Shown: positions 1 to 5,653, counted from the stretch's first letter. The stretch is 7,005 nt of DNA from Burkholderiales bacterium (GCA_021298875.1 JAJTHJ010000116.1:1-7005), one strand, 5' to 3'. Notes: generated by a model not told the origin, from the sequence alone. Numbers and translations: made by a program.

Positions 1-775
1 GTTCGATGCCGACGGCGGTGCGCGCGTGCACCTGACCGGGCCGGTCGCCGCCGACGCGCAGTGGACGCGCGTACCGCTGGCTGCGGCGCTGGGGGCGCTG
101 CTCGCCGCGGCGGCCGCGTTCGCGCCCGCGGCGCGTGGGCGGCGCGCTGCGGCGGTGGTGGCGCTTGCCGTCAGCGGCGGGCTGATCGGTGCGCTCGCGC
201 TGCTGAAGGGCGAGGCGCTGCTGCTGTGGAGCCGCAACGGTGTGGAGCTGGCCCTGGGCGCCGTGACCGCCGGCCTCGGCGCGCTATGCAGCGCCGCCGC
301 CGCCTGGCGCCTGGCGGTGCCCGACGCGTACTCCGCAACCCGCCCCGGCGCCGTCGATGCCTGGGGCGCCCACGGACAACGGACAACGGACAACCGACTG
401 TCCGCACTTGTCTTTCTCGCGTGGCTATTCATCGCCGCGATGCTGGCGCTCGGCCTCGTGTTCGATGCACGCTACCGCCCGCTGGACTGGCCGCAGCTGG
501 CCGGCCCATCCGTGTTACTGCTGGCGCTGGCCGTCCGCGGCGAGCGGCTCGCCACCGGCGCGAAGGAGGAACGCGTGCTGGCCGCCGTCTGCGCAGCCGG
601 CGCGCCGCTGATCGTCCTACACGAGGGACTGGCCAACACCGAAGCCCTGCTGACCGCGGCGACGCTCGCCGCGCTGGCCGTGGCCACGCTGCCGCGTCAG
701 GCGGAAGATTCCGCCCGCCGCACCAACACCAGCGCGCCGAGCAGCGCTGCCGGTGCGCCGAGCGCGGCCGAGTAG
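1..775 (+). CDS. C-terminal part of GH17-like beta-glucan synthase/glucanase membrane protein (5' truncated)
   Basis: The reading frame is open from the first full codon (base 2) to TAG at 773-775, giving 257 visible residues; the true start lies outside the window. The first residues (FDADGGARVHLTGPV) resemble the end of the GH17 glucanase domain of bacterial beta-(1,6)-glucan synthase-like proteins, where a 'GLFD..R.PKF..TGPV' segment precedes the membrane part. About six or seven hydrophobic segments follow, and a 'LVFDARYRPLDWP' segment resembles the FDpRYRdFP signature I recall from that family. The expected role is synthesis or remodelling of periplasmic or exported beta-glucan at the inner membrane. 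The GH17 catalytic glutamates would be upstream and cannot be checked. The last ~27 residues are hydrophilic, rich in Ala, Ser and Thr, and lie in the overlap with the convergent gene. A heptamer tandem repeat sits in a hydrophilic loop. Family assignment comes from motif memory; another polytopic membrane protein is possible. The frame itself is well supported. Confidence 0.6.
   Translation, partial: FDADGGARVHLTGPVAADAQWTRVPLAAALGALLAAAAAFAPAARGRRAAAVVALAVSGGLIGALALLKGEALLLWSRNGVELALGAVTAGLGALCSAAAAWRLAVPDAYSATRPGAVDAWGAHGQRTTDNRLSALVFLAWLFIAAMLALGLVFDARYRPLDWPQLAGPSVLLLALAVRGERLATGAKEERVLAAVCAAGAPLIVLHEGLANTEALLTAATLAALAVATLPRQAEDSARRTNTSAPSSAAGAPSAAE
373..393 (+). repeat. Heptanucleotide tandem repeat, 3 x CGGACAA
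   Basis: Three exact, contiguous copies of CGGACAA occupy 373-379, 380-386 and 387-393, followed by CCG. They lie inside the GH17-like gene and encode part of a hydrophilic loop (around GQRTTDNRL) between predicted membrane helices. Seven is not a multiple of three, so gain or loss of one unit would shift the reading frame. A small hairpin can also form from GGACA (388-392) and TGTCC (399-403). Confidence 0.85.
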
Positions 776-1071
776 AGCACCAGAGCCGCGCTGCCGGCCA
801 CCAACGCCGCCCAGGCCAGCGCGCGCCAGCGCAGCAGCGTGGCCAGCACGCCGAGCGCAAACGCGGTCCACCCGAGCCGCTGCGCGGCAAACGCCTGGAT
901 CGTCAGCGTGCGCAGCGTGCAGTCGGCACCGTCCCAGGGCGCCGCGTCGCAGCGCGCGGTGAGCGCGGCGGATTCGACCAGACGGTAGCGCGCCACGCTG
1001 GCAAAGGCGATCGTCAACAGCGCCACCGCAAGCGGCATGGCAACAGTGCGCAGCCACGGCGCCGCGCTCAT
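697..1071 (-). CDS. Small four-helix membrane protein of unknown function, last gene of the leftward operon
   Basis: This 124-residue protein is not recognised. Its ATG (1071-1069) overlaps the upstream TGA (1070-1068) as ATGA, and GGAG lies 8 nt upstream of the ATG, which decides the start. Predicted membrane helices are at about residues 8-27, 63-80, 84-101 and 102-117. The first loop (about 28-62) is hydrophilic and carries two cysteines, C41 and C51, in CDAAPWDGADC; if periplasmic, they could form a disulfide. The C-terminus is a short basic then acidic tail (VRRAESSA). The tight coupling to the LtaS-like transferase suggests a membrane partner of that enzyme, but this is inference. Its 3' end overlaps the convergent glucan gene by 79 bp. 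The hydrophobic pattern, start context and operon position make it more convincing than the overlapping shadow frames. Confidence 0.72.
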   Translation of the reverse strand: MSAAPWLRTVAMPLAVALLTIAFASVARYRLVESAALTARCDAAPWDGADCTLRTLTIQAFAAQRLGWTAFALGVLATLLRWRALAWAALVAGSAALVLYSAALGAPAALLGALVLVRRAESSA

Positions 1072-2735
1072 CGCGGCGGCTCCGCGCGGAAAGCTTGGAG
1101 CAGCATGCCGGTCAGCTCGTCCATGTTGCCGAGCTTGGTGCGCGGCGGATTCAGCCCCGGCGTGAAGCCCTGCGCCTCGAAGCGCGCGAGCAGCGCCGGG
1201 TCGCGCGTGACGATGTGGATCGGCACGTCCCACGACGCGCCCTCGCCGCTGATGTTGCCGGTCGGCTGATGGTCGCCCAGCAGGACGAACACCGCCTCGC
1301 GCGGCTGCGGGCGGCGCAGCCAGTCGCCAAGCCAGCGGAACTTGTACTCGAGCATCCGCAGGTAGGCCGGCATCATGTCGAGCCAGTGCACCCGCTCGGC
1401 CTGCGCGCGCGCCGCGTCGGCCTCGTCGAAGGGCTGCGCGGTCAGCAGGCGCTGCCAGTCCGGCTGATACGGCGGCACCGGGCTGAACGGAAAGTGGTTG
1501 GTGATGGTCGGGAAGAAGACGAAGCGCGGCGGCGCCCCGTCGCGGCCCGGATGCGTGTGCTCGAACCACGCGAGGCTGACCTGGTCGGGGATCTTCCAGT
1601 AACCGAGCGGCGGACCGCGGTAATCGACGTCGCGCCCCTCGATGAACACGTCGAAACCGTAGTACGCGCGCTCCGGCCACTCCCAGAAGAGCGCCGGATA
1701 AAAGCCGTAGGTGCGGTAACCCGCGGCGCGGAACAGCGTCAGCAGCGTCGGCCGGCCGGTGGTCAGCAGCAGATCGTGGCGCAGCGGGTTGGCGAGATCC
1801 ATGCCCGACAGCAAGGACAGGTGCGACAAGTCCGAGGCGCCGCCAAAGGTCGGCGCGCCGACGAAGCCGGAGGCGACCTGCCAGCCACCGGCGGCCAGGT
1901 CGGCGGCAAAGCGTTCGCGCACCGCCGTCATCGCCGGCGCGGCGCGCGCGTTGTCGTAGGCGACCGCGCCGTAGGACTCGAGGAACATCAAGAACACGTC
2001 GCGCCCGTGGAGCGCGCCCAGCGCCTCGCCGGGCGGCAACGCGAGCGCCGCGTCGAGCGCCTTGGACGGCGGCAAAGCGCGCGCCACGCCGGAGTCGGAG
2101 AACGCCGTCGCCAGCAGCGCCGCCTGCCGCGCGTAGACGGGGATCACCGGCTTGGAAACATAGGGCCAGGTGGCGCGCACGCCGGCCCAGTTGGCCACCG
2201 ACAAGGCCACCGCCACGACCGTGACCAGCCAGGTCCAGCGCGCGCGCAGCGCATACGGCACCGCCTCGCGCGCGACCAGCGCAATCGCCGCGCGCAGCAG
2301 CCGGTACAGCGCCCACAGCAGCAGCGCCACGCCGAGCACCGCGCCGACCGCGATCCACCACTGCCCCTCGCGCAGCGTGACCCACAAAAAACGCGGGATC
2401 TGCGCACCGTCCCAGTACAGGTTGATCTGGCGGCCGAAGAGGCTCGGCACCGTCACGTCCGCATAGCGGCCGACCACCAGCGCTGTGTACGCGACCGCGA
2501 CCCAGTGCAGCGCGCGCGGCGTGAGCGCCCCGCGCCAGGCGACCAGCGCCAGCAACAGAAGCCACAGGCCGACGAACTCCGAGGACAAACGCGCGTCCGG
2601 CAGAACGCCCGGTGTGGGCCACCAGGTGGAAAACGCCAGCGCCTGGTCGAGAAACACCAGCGCCAGCAGCGTCAGCGCCACGCGCTGCCAGCGCGGGGCG
2701 ACGGTTGCGGTGGAGGGCAGGGTGGTGGCGGTCAT
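1068..2735 (-). CDS. LtaS/OpgB-like membrane phosphoglycerol transferase or sulfatase-family enzyme
   Basis: The 555-residue product has the layout of lipoteichoic-acid-synthase-type enzymes: five N-terminal membrane helices (about 19-38, 53-70, 75-90, 126-148, 168-185) and a periplasmic alkaline-phosphatase-fold sulfatase domain from about residue 243. Visible candidate metal and active-site residues are E253 (FLESYG), S301 (TFGGASDLSHLSLLSG), H414 (TNHFPF) and D488-H489 (LGDHQPTG). Their spacing resembles E255, T300 and D475-H476 of Staphylococcus LtaS. Family members move phosphoglycerol or phosphoethanolamine from phospholipids to glycans, or hydrolyse sulfate or phosphate esters; the substrate here cannot be read. 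Start choice: the frame stays open upstream to 3098, but that stretch is the methyltransferase gene in another frame. ATG at 2735 forms an ATGA overlap with the methyltransferase stop and has GAGG 7 nt upstream. The opposing glucan-synthase-like gene makes glucan decoration an attractive guess. Confidence 0.85.
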   Translation of the reverse strand: MTATTLPSTATVAPRWQRVALTLLALVFLDQALAFSTWWPTPGVLPDARLSSEFVGLWLLLLALVAWRGALTPRALHWVAVAYTALVVGRYADVTVPSLFGRQINLYWDGAQIPRFLWVTLREGQWWIAVGAVLGVALLLWALYRLLRAAIALVAREAVPYALRARWTWLVTVVAVALSVANWAGVRATWPYVSKPVIPVYARQAALLATAFSDSGVARALPPSKALDAALALPPGEALGALHGRDVFLMFLESYGAVAYDNARAAPAMTAVRERFAADLAAGGWQVASGFVGAPTFGGASDLSHLSLLSGMDLANPLRHDLLLTTGRPTLLTLFRAAGYRTYGFYPALFWEWPERAYYGFDVFIEGRDVDYRGPPLGYWKIPDQVSLAWFEHTHPGRDGAPPRFVFFPTITNHFPFSPVPPYQPDWQRLLTAQPFDEADAARAQAERVHWLDMMPAYLRMLEYKFRWLGDWLRRPQPREAVFVLLGDHQPTGNISGEGASWDVPIHIVTRDPALLARFEAQGFTPGLNPPRTKLGNMDELTGMLLQAFRAEPPR

Positions 2736-3388
2736 CCGGCGGCCTCGACGCGCAGCCGGCCGCTCGCCAGATAGCCCATGCCGTATTGCGTCGGCTGCCA
2801 CTGCCAGTCCGTCAGATGCGGCGCGATCCGGTCCCACGGCGTGCGCAGTTCGCCCGGCGCGCCGTTGTAGCCGCGGTTTTTCATATAGACCCACCAGTTC
2901 GCCAGCGCGAGCGGGCCGGTGAAGTACTTGATCCCGGCAATCGACACCCATGCCCCTGGCCGCGCCTGCGTCAGCAGCGCGCCGAGCGCCGCGGGTGAAC
3001 GCAGGATGTCGTGCGTGTAGTGAAAGAGCAGCGCATCCACCGGCGCCGGCAGACGCAACCCCTGCGCCGCGCACTCGTAGACGGTCACGTTGCTCCACCC
3101 CGCCGCGGCAACCCGCGCGCGCGCCTGCGCGAGCATCTCCGGGCTTTGGTCGAAGCCGTAGACCTGCCCTTCATCGCCCACCGCCGCGCGCAGCAGTGGC
3201 AGCGACAGACCCGTGCCGCAGCCCACGTCGAGCACGCAGTCGCCCGCGCGCAAGGCGAGCGCGGCGATGGCTCGCTCGCGGATCGACCAGGTGGGGCCGC
3301 AGGTCGCGTCGTAGCCAGCAGCGCGGCTGCGGTAGCGCGCAATGGAGCGGGCGCGGATTGCGGCGTCGGCGGGATCGTTTGCGCTCAC
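2732..3388 (-). CDS. Class I SAM-dependent methyltransferase
   Basis: The 218-residue product shows a Rossmann-type SAM-binding core: motif I VLDVGCGTG at residues 52-60 and an acidic motif II residue, D80, in VYGFDQSPEML. FHYTHDIL at 122-129 follows the position of motif IV, and a C-terminal segment rich in Trp and Tyr (WWVYMKNRGYNG, 165-176) may shape the substrate pocket. There is no signal peptide, so it should be cytosolic. It falls in the broad UbiE/methyltransferase-11 group, whose substrates include lipids, quinones and small metabolites; its own substrate is unknown. Start: GTG at 3388 is the only usual start near the N-terminus, because an in-frame TGA lies 6 nt upstream. Its nearest SD-like string (GAGAGG) is only 2 nt away, so initiation probably relies on ribosomes ending on the SDR gene, whose stop is 6 bp upstream. 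Its own stop overlaps the next ATG. Confidence 0.88.
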   Translation of the reverse strand: MSANDPADAAIRARSIARYRSRAAGYDATCGPTWSIRERAIAALALRAGDCVLDVGCGTGLSLPLLRAAVGDEGQVYGFDQSPEMLAQARARVAAAGWSNVTVYECAAQGLRLPAPVDALLFHYTHDILRSPAALGALLTQARPGAWVSIAGIKYFTGPLALANWWVYMKNRGYNGAPGELRTPWDRIAPHLTDWQWQPTQYGMGYLASGRLRVEAAG

Positions 3389-3394
3389 AGCCTC

Positions 3395-4138
3395 TCACCG
3401 CACCAGCGGCCGCACGGCGGTAAAGCCGCCATCGACGGCGAGCACCTGGCCGGTCACGCGTGCCGCCGCCGGCGACAGCAGCCAGACCACCGCCGCCGCC
3501 ACGTCTTCCACCGTGCCGATGCCGCCCAGCGGGTACTGCTTTGCGGCAGAGTCGCGCGCCGCCTCGCTCGCCAGCAGGCCGGCGGTGCCCGGGGTGGCCA
3601 TGATCCCCGGCGCCACGCCGTTGACGCGGATGCGGCTTGCCGCATAAGTGGCGGCGGCCGAGCGCACCAGCGCCTCGACCGCACCCTTGGCGGCGCCGAT
3701 CGCCTCATGATTGGCGACGCCGATGCTCGCCACCACCGAGGAGACGAGCACCGCCGCCCCCGGCCGCTGCGCCGCGCGCAGCGCCGTACAGAACGCACCG
3801 AGCGCGAAGAACGCGGTGTCCAGATTGGCCGCGAGGCAGGCGCGGTAGGCGGCCTCAGAGGTGCGGTGCAGCGGCGCGATCAGCGTGCCGCCAGCGCAGT
3901 TGACGAGCGCATCGGGGGTGCCGAGTTCCGCCTCGCAGCGGGCGAGCGCGGCGCGCGCGCCTTCGGCGCCGGAGACGTCCGCCTCGATGCGCAGTGCCTG
4001 CGGCGGGCCGACATCGGCCAGCCGCGCGGCGCTGCGCGACACCAGCGCGAGCTGCCAGCCCTGCTGCGCCAGTTGGTCGGCCACTGCCCGGCCCAGCCCG
4101 CTGGCTGCGCCGCAGACCAACGCGATCGGCGCGGTCAT
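3395..4138 (-). CDS. SDR-family oxidoreductase-like protein lacking the catalytic tyrosine
   Basis: The 247-residue product has the length and fold signature of a classical short-chain dehydrogenase/reductase. It shows a glycine-rich cofactor motif CGAASGLG (9-16), DVS near 54-56, NCAGG (80-84) in place of NNAG, a helix-4 asparagine (N105 in AANLD), catalytic-region serine(s) S133/S134, then RVNGVAPG (171-178) and a C-terminal GQVLAVDGGF. The YxxxK motif is altered: K151 is present but four residues earlier is I147, within NHEAIGAAKG (143-152). A subgroup with NHEAIAAAK is familiar to me, so this looks like a natural variant, not an error; H144 or E145 might substitute, or the protein may not be an oxidoreductase. 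Start ATG 4138 gives an ATGA overlap with the DCC gene and GGAGG 7 nt upstream. The frame open to 4465 is shadow sequence over the DCC gene. Cytosolic; substrate unknown. Confidence 0.88.
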   Translation of the reverse strand: MTAPIALVCGAASGLGRAVADQLAQQGWQLALVSRSAARLADVGPPQALRIEADVSGAEGARAALARCEAELGTPDALVNCAGGTLIAPLHRTSEAAYRACLAANLDTAFFALGAFCTALRAAQRPGAAVLVSSVVASIGVANHEAIGAAKGAVEALVRSAAATYAASRIRVNGVAPGIMATPGTAGLLASEAARDSAAKQYPLGGIGTVEDVAAAVVWLLSPAAARVTGQVLAVDGGFTAVRPLVR

Positions 4139-4518
4139 CGGCTCGCCTCCGGCGCCACGCGCCACAGCCGGCGCACGCGCAGGAACAGCCGGTACCCCAT
4201 TTCCAACACCGCGGCCACCGGCGGCCAGGACGCCACACGGCCCCAGCCGGCGTAGCGCGGCAGTTGCGTCCACAAGTGGGCGAACGCCAGCGCGCCGCTG
4301 GCAAGCGTGCCGTCCGCCCGGCGCACGTGCATCCGCGCCAGCGCCTGCTCGCGCGTGAGGTCCGGCCCCGGCGCCGCGTCGTCCGCCGCCACGTCTACCC
4401 AGGCAATGAGTTCGGCGCCCGCCTGGGTTTGGTAATGGGCGATCTCGCGGCGACACAACGGACACGCGCCGTCGTAGTAGACGGTGCAGCGGGTGTCGGA
4501 AGGGGAAGTGGGAGTCAT
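4135..4518 (-). CDS. DCC-family (DUF393/YuxK-like) thiol-disulfide oxidoreductase, first gene of the leftward operon
   Basis: The 127-residue product carries the family hallmark near its N-terminus, VYYDGACPLCRREIAHYQ (residues 13-30), with a C19-P-L-C22 pair. W40-V-D ends the next strand, and RMHVRRADG with SGALAF (about 62-80) is the usual DCC middle segment. Length is typical of the family. No signal peptide or clear membrane helix is visible, so it is probably cytosolic, perhaps with a membrane-leaning amphipathic C-terminal helix (LFLRVRRLW). Predicted activity is thiol-disulfide exchange, but few members have been tested and the partner is unknown. I chose ATG 4518; an in-frame GTG at 4581 would add 21 residues but lacks family-like sequence and a ribosome site. 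No strong Shine-Dalgarno precedes 4518 either. It overlaps the SDR gene by 4 nt and heads the five-gene cluster. Confidence 0.85.
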   Translation of the reverse strand: MTPTSPSDTRCTVYYDGACPLCRREIAHYQTQAGAELIAWVDVAADDAAPGPDLTREQALARMHVRRADGTLASGALAFAHLWTQLPRYAGWGRVASWPPVAAVLEMGYRLFLRVRRLWRVAPEASR

Positions 4519-4555
4519 CGGGTCAGGGATTGCCGGCAAGCATTGGATTGCGTCG

Positions 4556-4561
4556 ATTTTA
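4556..4561 (-). promoter_or_regulatory. Candidate -10 element (TAAAAT) for the leftward operon
   Basis: On the minus strand 4561-4556 reads TAAAAT, a five-of-six match to TATAAT in an otherwise very GC-rich region. It lies about 38 nt upstream of the DCC start codon, which would give a leader of roughly 30 nt. I see no convincing -35 hexamer at 16-18 bp, so this is weak support. Confidence 0.3.
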
Positions 4562-4631
4562 CGAAGCGCAAGCCGCAGCACGAGGCGCTAATGGAAAACG
4601 AGCATGGGTGCAGACACAGATGGGAAAGCGC

Positions 4632-4708
4632 GTCATCCCGAGCGCAGCGAGGGATCTGCTTCTTGCCCGCGACCGGAAAAGCAGGTTCCTCGCTGCGCTC
4701 GGAACGAC
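4632..4708. repeat. Imperfect inverted repeat of the dispersed 'HPERSEG' type
   Basis: Two 31-bp arms, 4632-4662 and 4678-4708, are inverted copies matching at 26 of 31 positions by my alignment, around a 15-nt loop. The longest uninterrupted stretch is CCGAGCGCAGCGAGG. This class of repeat (CATTCCGAGCGCAGCGAGGAATCT and variants) recurs in intergenic DNA of many unrelated bacteria and gives the familiar false translations HPERSEG and CARND. It lies in the divergent spacer between the DCC operon and the cupin gene, so it could form a transcript hairpin or be a decayed miniature mobile element. No target-site duplication is obvious. Confidence 0.85.
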
Positions 4709-4738
4709 AAGGCCGACAGCCGATACGATCGCGCCACC

Positions 4739-5068
4739 ATGAAGATCGCCAACCTCCCCTTCGGCACCACCGACTGGTCCGCCATCGAGCCGACCGTCCA
4801 CCCCGGCACGACCGGCCACGCCCTCTGGCGCACCCGGCAGTTTGGCGACGTGCGGGTGCGGATGATCGAGTACTCGCCGGGCTACCTGGCCGACCACTGG
4901 TGCAGCAAGGGTCACTTCCTGCTTTGCCTCGAAGGCCAGTTGGACACCGAACTCGCCGACGGCCGCCGCACCACGCTGCGGCCGGGCGTCAGCTATCAGG
5001 TGGCCGACGGCGCCGAGCCGCACCGCTCATCGACGGCGGTGGGGGCGAAGCTCTTCATCGTCGATTGA
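4739..5068 (+). CDS. DHCW-motif cupin-fold protein
   Basis: The 109-residue product closely resembles what I recall as DHCW-motif cupin-fold proteins: MKIANLPFGTTDW at the start, WRTRQFGDVRVRMIEYSPGY at 30-49, then ADHWCSKGHFLLCLEGQLDTEL (51-72), and PGVSYQVAD with EPHRSS near the end (82-98). H53, C55, H59 and H95 are candidate metal or active-site residues on the beta-barrel. It is a small single-domain cytosolic protein; the biochemical role of the family is not known to me. Start: an open frame reaches back to 4604, but residues encoded there (HPERSEG..., CARND...) are translation of the inverted repeat, whereas family similarity begins at ATG 4739. No Shine-Dalgarno is present; TACGAT at 4724-4729, 9 nt before the ATG, could be a -10 of a leaderless or near-leaderless transcript. 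The 67-codon gene follows after 25 bp. Confidence 0.88.
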   Translation: MKIANLPFGTTDWSAIEPTVHPGTTGHALWRTRQFGDVRVRMIEYSPGYLADHWCSKGHFLLCLEGQLDTELADGRRTTLRPGVSYQVADGAEPHRSSTAVGAKLFIVD

Positions 5069-5093
5069 AGCGCGTGGGCGGCATAATCGGTTC

Positions 5094-5297
5094 ATGAAAG
5101 TACAGATCCAGCCCCAGCCAGCGTGCATCGACCCGCGTCAGGCGCTCGAAGACGACGCCGTGCTCGTAGCGCTGGGCCGCGAAGCCTTTGCCGCAGCGCT
5201 GGAACGCGGCCGGCGCCGTCAAGCGGAGTTTGCGCAGCAGACGGCGCAGGCGGTGCGGGCGGCAATGCTGGCGGGGCGCGCGCGTCGCGGGGGCTGA
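5094..5297 (+). CDS. Hypothetical small protein (67 aa)
   Basis: I do not recognise this protein. It is hydrophilic, without a membrane segment or signal peptide, and looks mostly helical: an N-terminal strand-like MKVQIQPQPA, then a long Ala/Arg/Gln-rich helical stretch from about residue 15 to 62 ending in a basic tail (AGRARRGG), which could bind nucleic acid. The ATG at 5094 lies 25 bp after the cupin stop. CATAAT at 5082-5087 ends 6 nt before the ATG, fitting a -10 element for a leaderless transcript; there is no Shine-Dalgarno. It converges with the HicB gene, with only 23 bp between the two stops. It is not HicA-like. The frame fills an otherwise empty gap and the start position is sensible, but high GC makes chance frames of this size common. 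Confidence 0.5.
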   Translation: MKVQIQPQPACIDPRQALEDDAVLVALGREAFAAALERGRRRQAEFAQQTAQAVRAAMLAGRARRGG

Positions 5298-5320
5298 TCG
5301 CCCGGATCGGAAGTCCGACT

Positions 5321-5653
5321 TCACGCCGCGAGCTTCGCACTCACCAGCCGATTCAGGCTCACTCCTTGCTCCGCCGCTTCGATGGCCAGCGCGCGATCCA
5401 TGTGCGGCGGGATGCGTACTCGAAACTCGCCACTGAACTGCCGATCCGCCAGCGGCTGCACCGGAGTCTCGCCGTTGGCCTGCATGTCGGCGACCACCTG
5501 CGCCACCAGCTTGCGGATGCCGGCGAGCGCCGCCTGCGGCGTGCGGGCGAGCCAGCTGAGCGACGGAAACTCCGCACACAAGGCAAGGTACTCGCCGTCT
5601 TCGGCGGACCAGGTGATGCGGTAGGTACGATGGTCGGCGGGGGTGTTCTGCAT
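5321..5653 (-). CDS. hicB: HicB-family antitoxin, apparently without adjacent HicA
   Basis: The 110-residue product has the two-part HicB plan. The N-terminal partial RNase H-like fold reads YRITWSAEDGEYLALCAEFPSLSWLA (11-36) followed by TPQAALAGIRKLVAQVVADM. The C-terminal ribbon-helix-helix DNA-binding segment reads SGEFRVRIPPHMDRALAIEAAEQGVSLNRLVSAKL (74-108). HicB proteins neutralise the HicA mRNA interferase and repress their own promoter. No HicA-like frame (short, with the conserved GSH.. segment) is visible upstream at 5654-5816 on either strand or downstream, so this seems a solitary HicB, which may act as a transcriptional regulator only. Start ATG 5653 matches the family N-terminus; the ribosome site is weak, with AGGA about 12 nt upstream. 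Surrounding genes are unrelated and the base composition is a little lower in GC than the neighbouring transporter gene. Confidence 0.88.
   Translation of the reverse strand: MQNTPADHRTYRITWSAEDGEYLALCAEFPSLSWLARTPQAALAGIRKLVAQVVADMQANGETPVQPLADRQFSGEFRVRIPPHMDRALAIEAAEQGVSLNRLVSAKLAA

Noticed and set aside
61..1269. Rightward open frame (402 codons) overlapping the glucan and small membrane protein genes
   Set aside because: Low-complexity Arg/Ala/Gly product; the frame at 1-775 has membrane helices and family-like motifs instead.
1095..2774. Long rightward open frame (559 codons) opposite the LtaS-like gene
   Set aside because: Its translation is Arg/Gln/Ala-rich without any recognisable domain and it lies wholly opposite a convincing gene; a typical high-GC shadow frame.
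2736..3098. N-terminal extension of the LtaS-like gene up to 3098
   Set aside because: This stretch is the methyltransferase gene read in another frame; the ATGA overlap and SD at 2735 mark the real start.
3011..4255. Long rightward open frame (414 codons) over the methyltransferase and SDR genes
   Set aside because: Arg/His/Gln-rich, no domain, antisense to two clear enzymes with catalytic motifs.
4139..4465. N-terminal extension of the SDR gene to 4465
   Set aside because: It overlaps the DCC gene in another frame; the SDR cofactor motif begins within ten residues of ATG 4138, which has a good SD.
4604..4738. Upstream start for the cupin gene at 4604
   Set aside because: The extra residues are translation of the inverted repeat; family-like sequence begins at 4739.
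5291..5322. Possible bidirectional terminator between the 67-aa gene and hicB
   Set aside because: Only short stems are present (GGGC/GCCC at 5291-5303 and GAAGT/ACTTC at 5310-5322) and neither is followed by a T-run; too weak to call.
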